Assembly: GCA_022865685.1 (NCBI GenBank)
Contig: JALHUB010000196.1
Location: forward strand, 1 to 5,828
Length of the DNA: 5,828 nt
Direction of reading: 5' to 3'
DNA from: Dehalococcoidia bacterium
GTDB taxonomy: Bacteria; Chloroflexota; Dehalococcoidia; DSTF01; JALHUB01
Made by a program: the position numbers and the translations under genes. Shown in pieces: positions 4,912 through 5,828 of this stretch (the stretch's first letter is position 1; each line of letters starts with the position of its first letter). The notes below the pieces were generated by a model. It searched no databases. It saw nothing but the letters and a program-made list of their open reading frames with translations, and was not told the DNA's origin.

Positions 4912-5828
4912 TTATCGCGGCAAAGACGGTCGCGAGGCTCCCTCGTACAGATAGCGATAGACCGCCAGGTTCTCCATCACCAGCCGCACGTACAGGTTCG
5001 CCTCGCCGATATCCACCTGCTCCAGGAACATGTCTATATCGTCGCCGGACGCTTCGCGCCACTTCTCGACGGCGCCGGGGCCGGCGTTGTAGGCGGCCAG
5101 CGCATAGTACAGGTTGCCATCGAAGGCGGCAAGCTGCTTCTCCAGGTAGTGCGCTCCGAAACGGATGCTCACGACCGGCCGCAGCAAGTCGTCGTTGGTG
5201 AAATCGCTGACCTGTAGGTCGCCCGCGATCTCCTGCGCCGTCGGCGGAATGACTTGCGTCAGTCCCATCGCGCCGGCGCCTGAGCCGGCCAGCGGGTCAA
5301 AGAAGCTCTCCTGACGCATCAGCGCCAGCATCACCTCCGGCGAAACGCTCTCTGATTTCTGCGCCGATTCCAGCAAGCCCATGTAGTCCTCCGGATAGGC
5401 CAGGCGCAGCAGCGCCCGCGGCGCCTTCGCCCGCAATTCAGGCGACAGGTCCTCCAGCACCAGCTCCGCGCTCCGCGACGACATCTCCGTCAGCCCGAGC
5501 CACTGGTACGACTGCGCCAGCGCCCACAGCGCCATCGGATTGCCGGCGTGCGCCCACATGAGGTCGCGGAACTCCGCCGCCGCCGACCGTGGGAAGCCGA
5601 CCGCCGCCAGCTCCTGTCCCTTTGCCCAGCGCGGGTCGAGCCAGATGCTCCAGATGGACACCGGCGCCTGCCCCGTCGCGGCCGCCAGCCACGAGCGCAC
5701 GTCCTCCTCCTCGCTCTGGACCGGCGGCAGCGCCGTCGCCCTCTTGTCCTTCTCCGCCAGCAGCGACGCCGCTCTCAGGCCGTAGTAGTCCAGCGGCCAG
5801 CCCGTCGCCAGCTCACGCAGATGCGCCG
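4912..5828 (-). CDS. slt: Soluble lytic murein transglycosylase, Slt70-like (N-terminus beyond right edge)
   Basis: The C-terminal 304 residues of a peptidoglycan lytic transglycosylase, which cleaves the MurNAc-GlcNAc bond to form 1,6-anhydro ends. The visible part opens with helical-repeat sequence (PLDYYGLRAA, then alpha-helical segments to about 150) resembling the superhelical region of Slt70. The catalytic domain follows: MLALMRQESFFDP with the expected catalytic Glu encoded at 5310-5308, then GAMGLTQVIPPTA, then AYNAGPGAVEKW, then a helix with LYVRLVMENLAVYRYLY. The reading frame is open from the right edge to TAA at 4914, so the GTG at 5700 is only an internal codon and the gene is larger. 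A signal peptide, if any, lies outside the window. Its orientation matches the rpmH operon, but the promoter at 4855-4883 suggests separate expression. Family sure; exact subfamily less so. Confidence 0.94.
   Translation of the reverse strand, partial: AHLRELATGWPLDYYGLRAASLLAEKDKRATALPPVQSEEEDVRSWLAAATGQAPVSIWSIWLDPRWAKGQELAAVGFPRSAAAEFRDLMWAHAGNPMALWALAQSYQWLGLTEMSSRSAELVLEDLSPELRAKAPRALLRLAYPEDYMGLLESAQKSESVSPEVMLALMRQESFFDPLAGSGAGAMGLTQVIPPTAQEIAGDLQVSDFTNDDLLRPVVSIRFGAHYLEKQLAAFDGNLYYALAAYNAGPGAVEKWREASGDDIDMFLEQVDIGEANLYVRLVMENLAVYRYLYEGASRPSLPR

Noticed and set aside
4912..5700. Transglycosylase as a complete gene starting with GTG at 5700
   Set aside because: The frame stays open to the right edge and the upstream residues (PLDYYGLRAA) fit the same family, so the gene is truncated by the window rather than starting at 5700.

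Overview
This 5.8-kb, GC-rich bacterial window carries eight genes, all on the minus strand, so they read right to left. The core is the widely conserved origin-proximal block rpmH - rnpA - yidD - yidC - jag, followed by a ParA ATPase. Three features depart from the textbook layout: an 8-bladed beta-propeller lipoprotein lies between yidD and yidC, a PfkB-family sugar/nucleoside kinase lies between jag and parA where mnmE, gidA or rsmG often sit, and a lytic transglycosylase rather than dnaA lies upstream of rpmH. This combination, with the high GC and a YidC lacking both the large proteobacterial periplasmic domain and a lipobox, reminds me of Chloroflexota (Dehalococcoidia-like). That placement is an inference from gene order and protein style, not from a database comparison.

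From right to left (transcription order). 5828-4912: C-terminal part of a soluble lytic transglycosylase, cut by the window edge, ending in a possible weak hairpin terminator. 4911-4823: an 89-bp gap with a near-consensus sigma-70 promoter (TTGACA - 17 bp - TATCAT). 4822-4685: rpmH (L34, 45 aa). 4684-4657: a 28-nt spacer that is almost entirely a strong GC hairpin ending 2 nt before the rnpA ATG. 4656-4285: rnpA, overlapping yidD by ATGA. 4288-4076: yidD. 4059-4044: a perfect parS palindrome. 4051-2924: PQQ/BamB-like lipoprotein with an uncertain start. 2898-1996: yidC. Overlapping it, jag ends at 1320. A 57-bp spacer follows, then the PfkB kinase (1262-417), overlapping parA (420 to beyond the left edge) by GTGA.

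The genes cover translation and RNA processing (L34, RNase P protein), membrane-protein insertion (YidD, YidC), RNA binding linked in other bacteria to envelope growth and division (Jag/KhpB), an exported lipoprotein scaffold, and chromosome segregation (ParA with a parS site; parB is expected just past the left edge). The parS site and the rpmH block together place the window near the replication origin. No mobile element, CRISPR array, tRNA or rRNA was seen, and no gene-free stretch exceeds 90 bp. The points most worth a second look are the parS site at the lipoprotein gene start, the possible ATT start of that gene, the hairpin ahead of rnpA, and the kinase coupled to parA.
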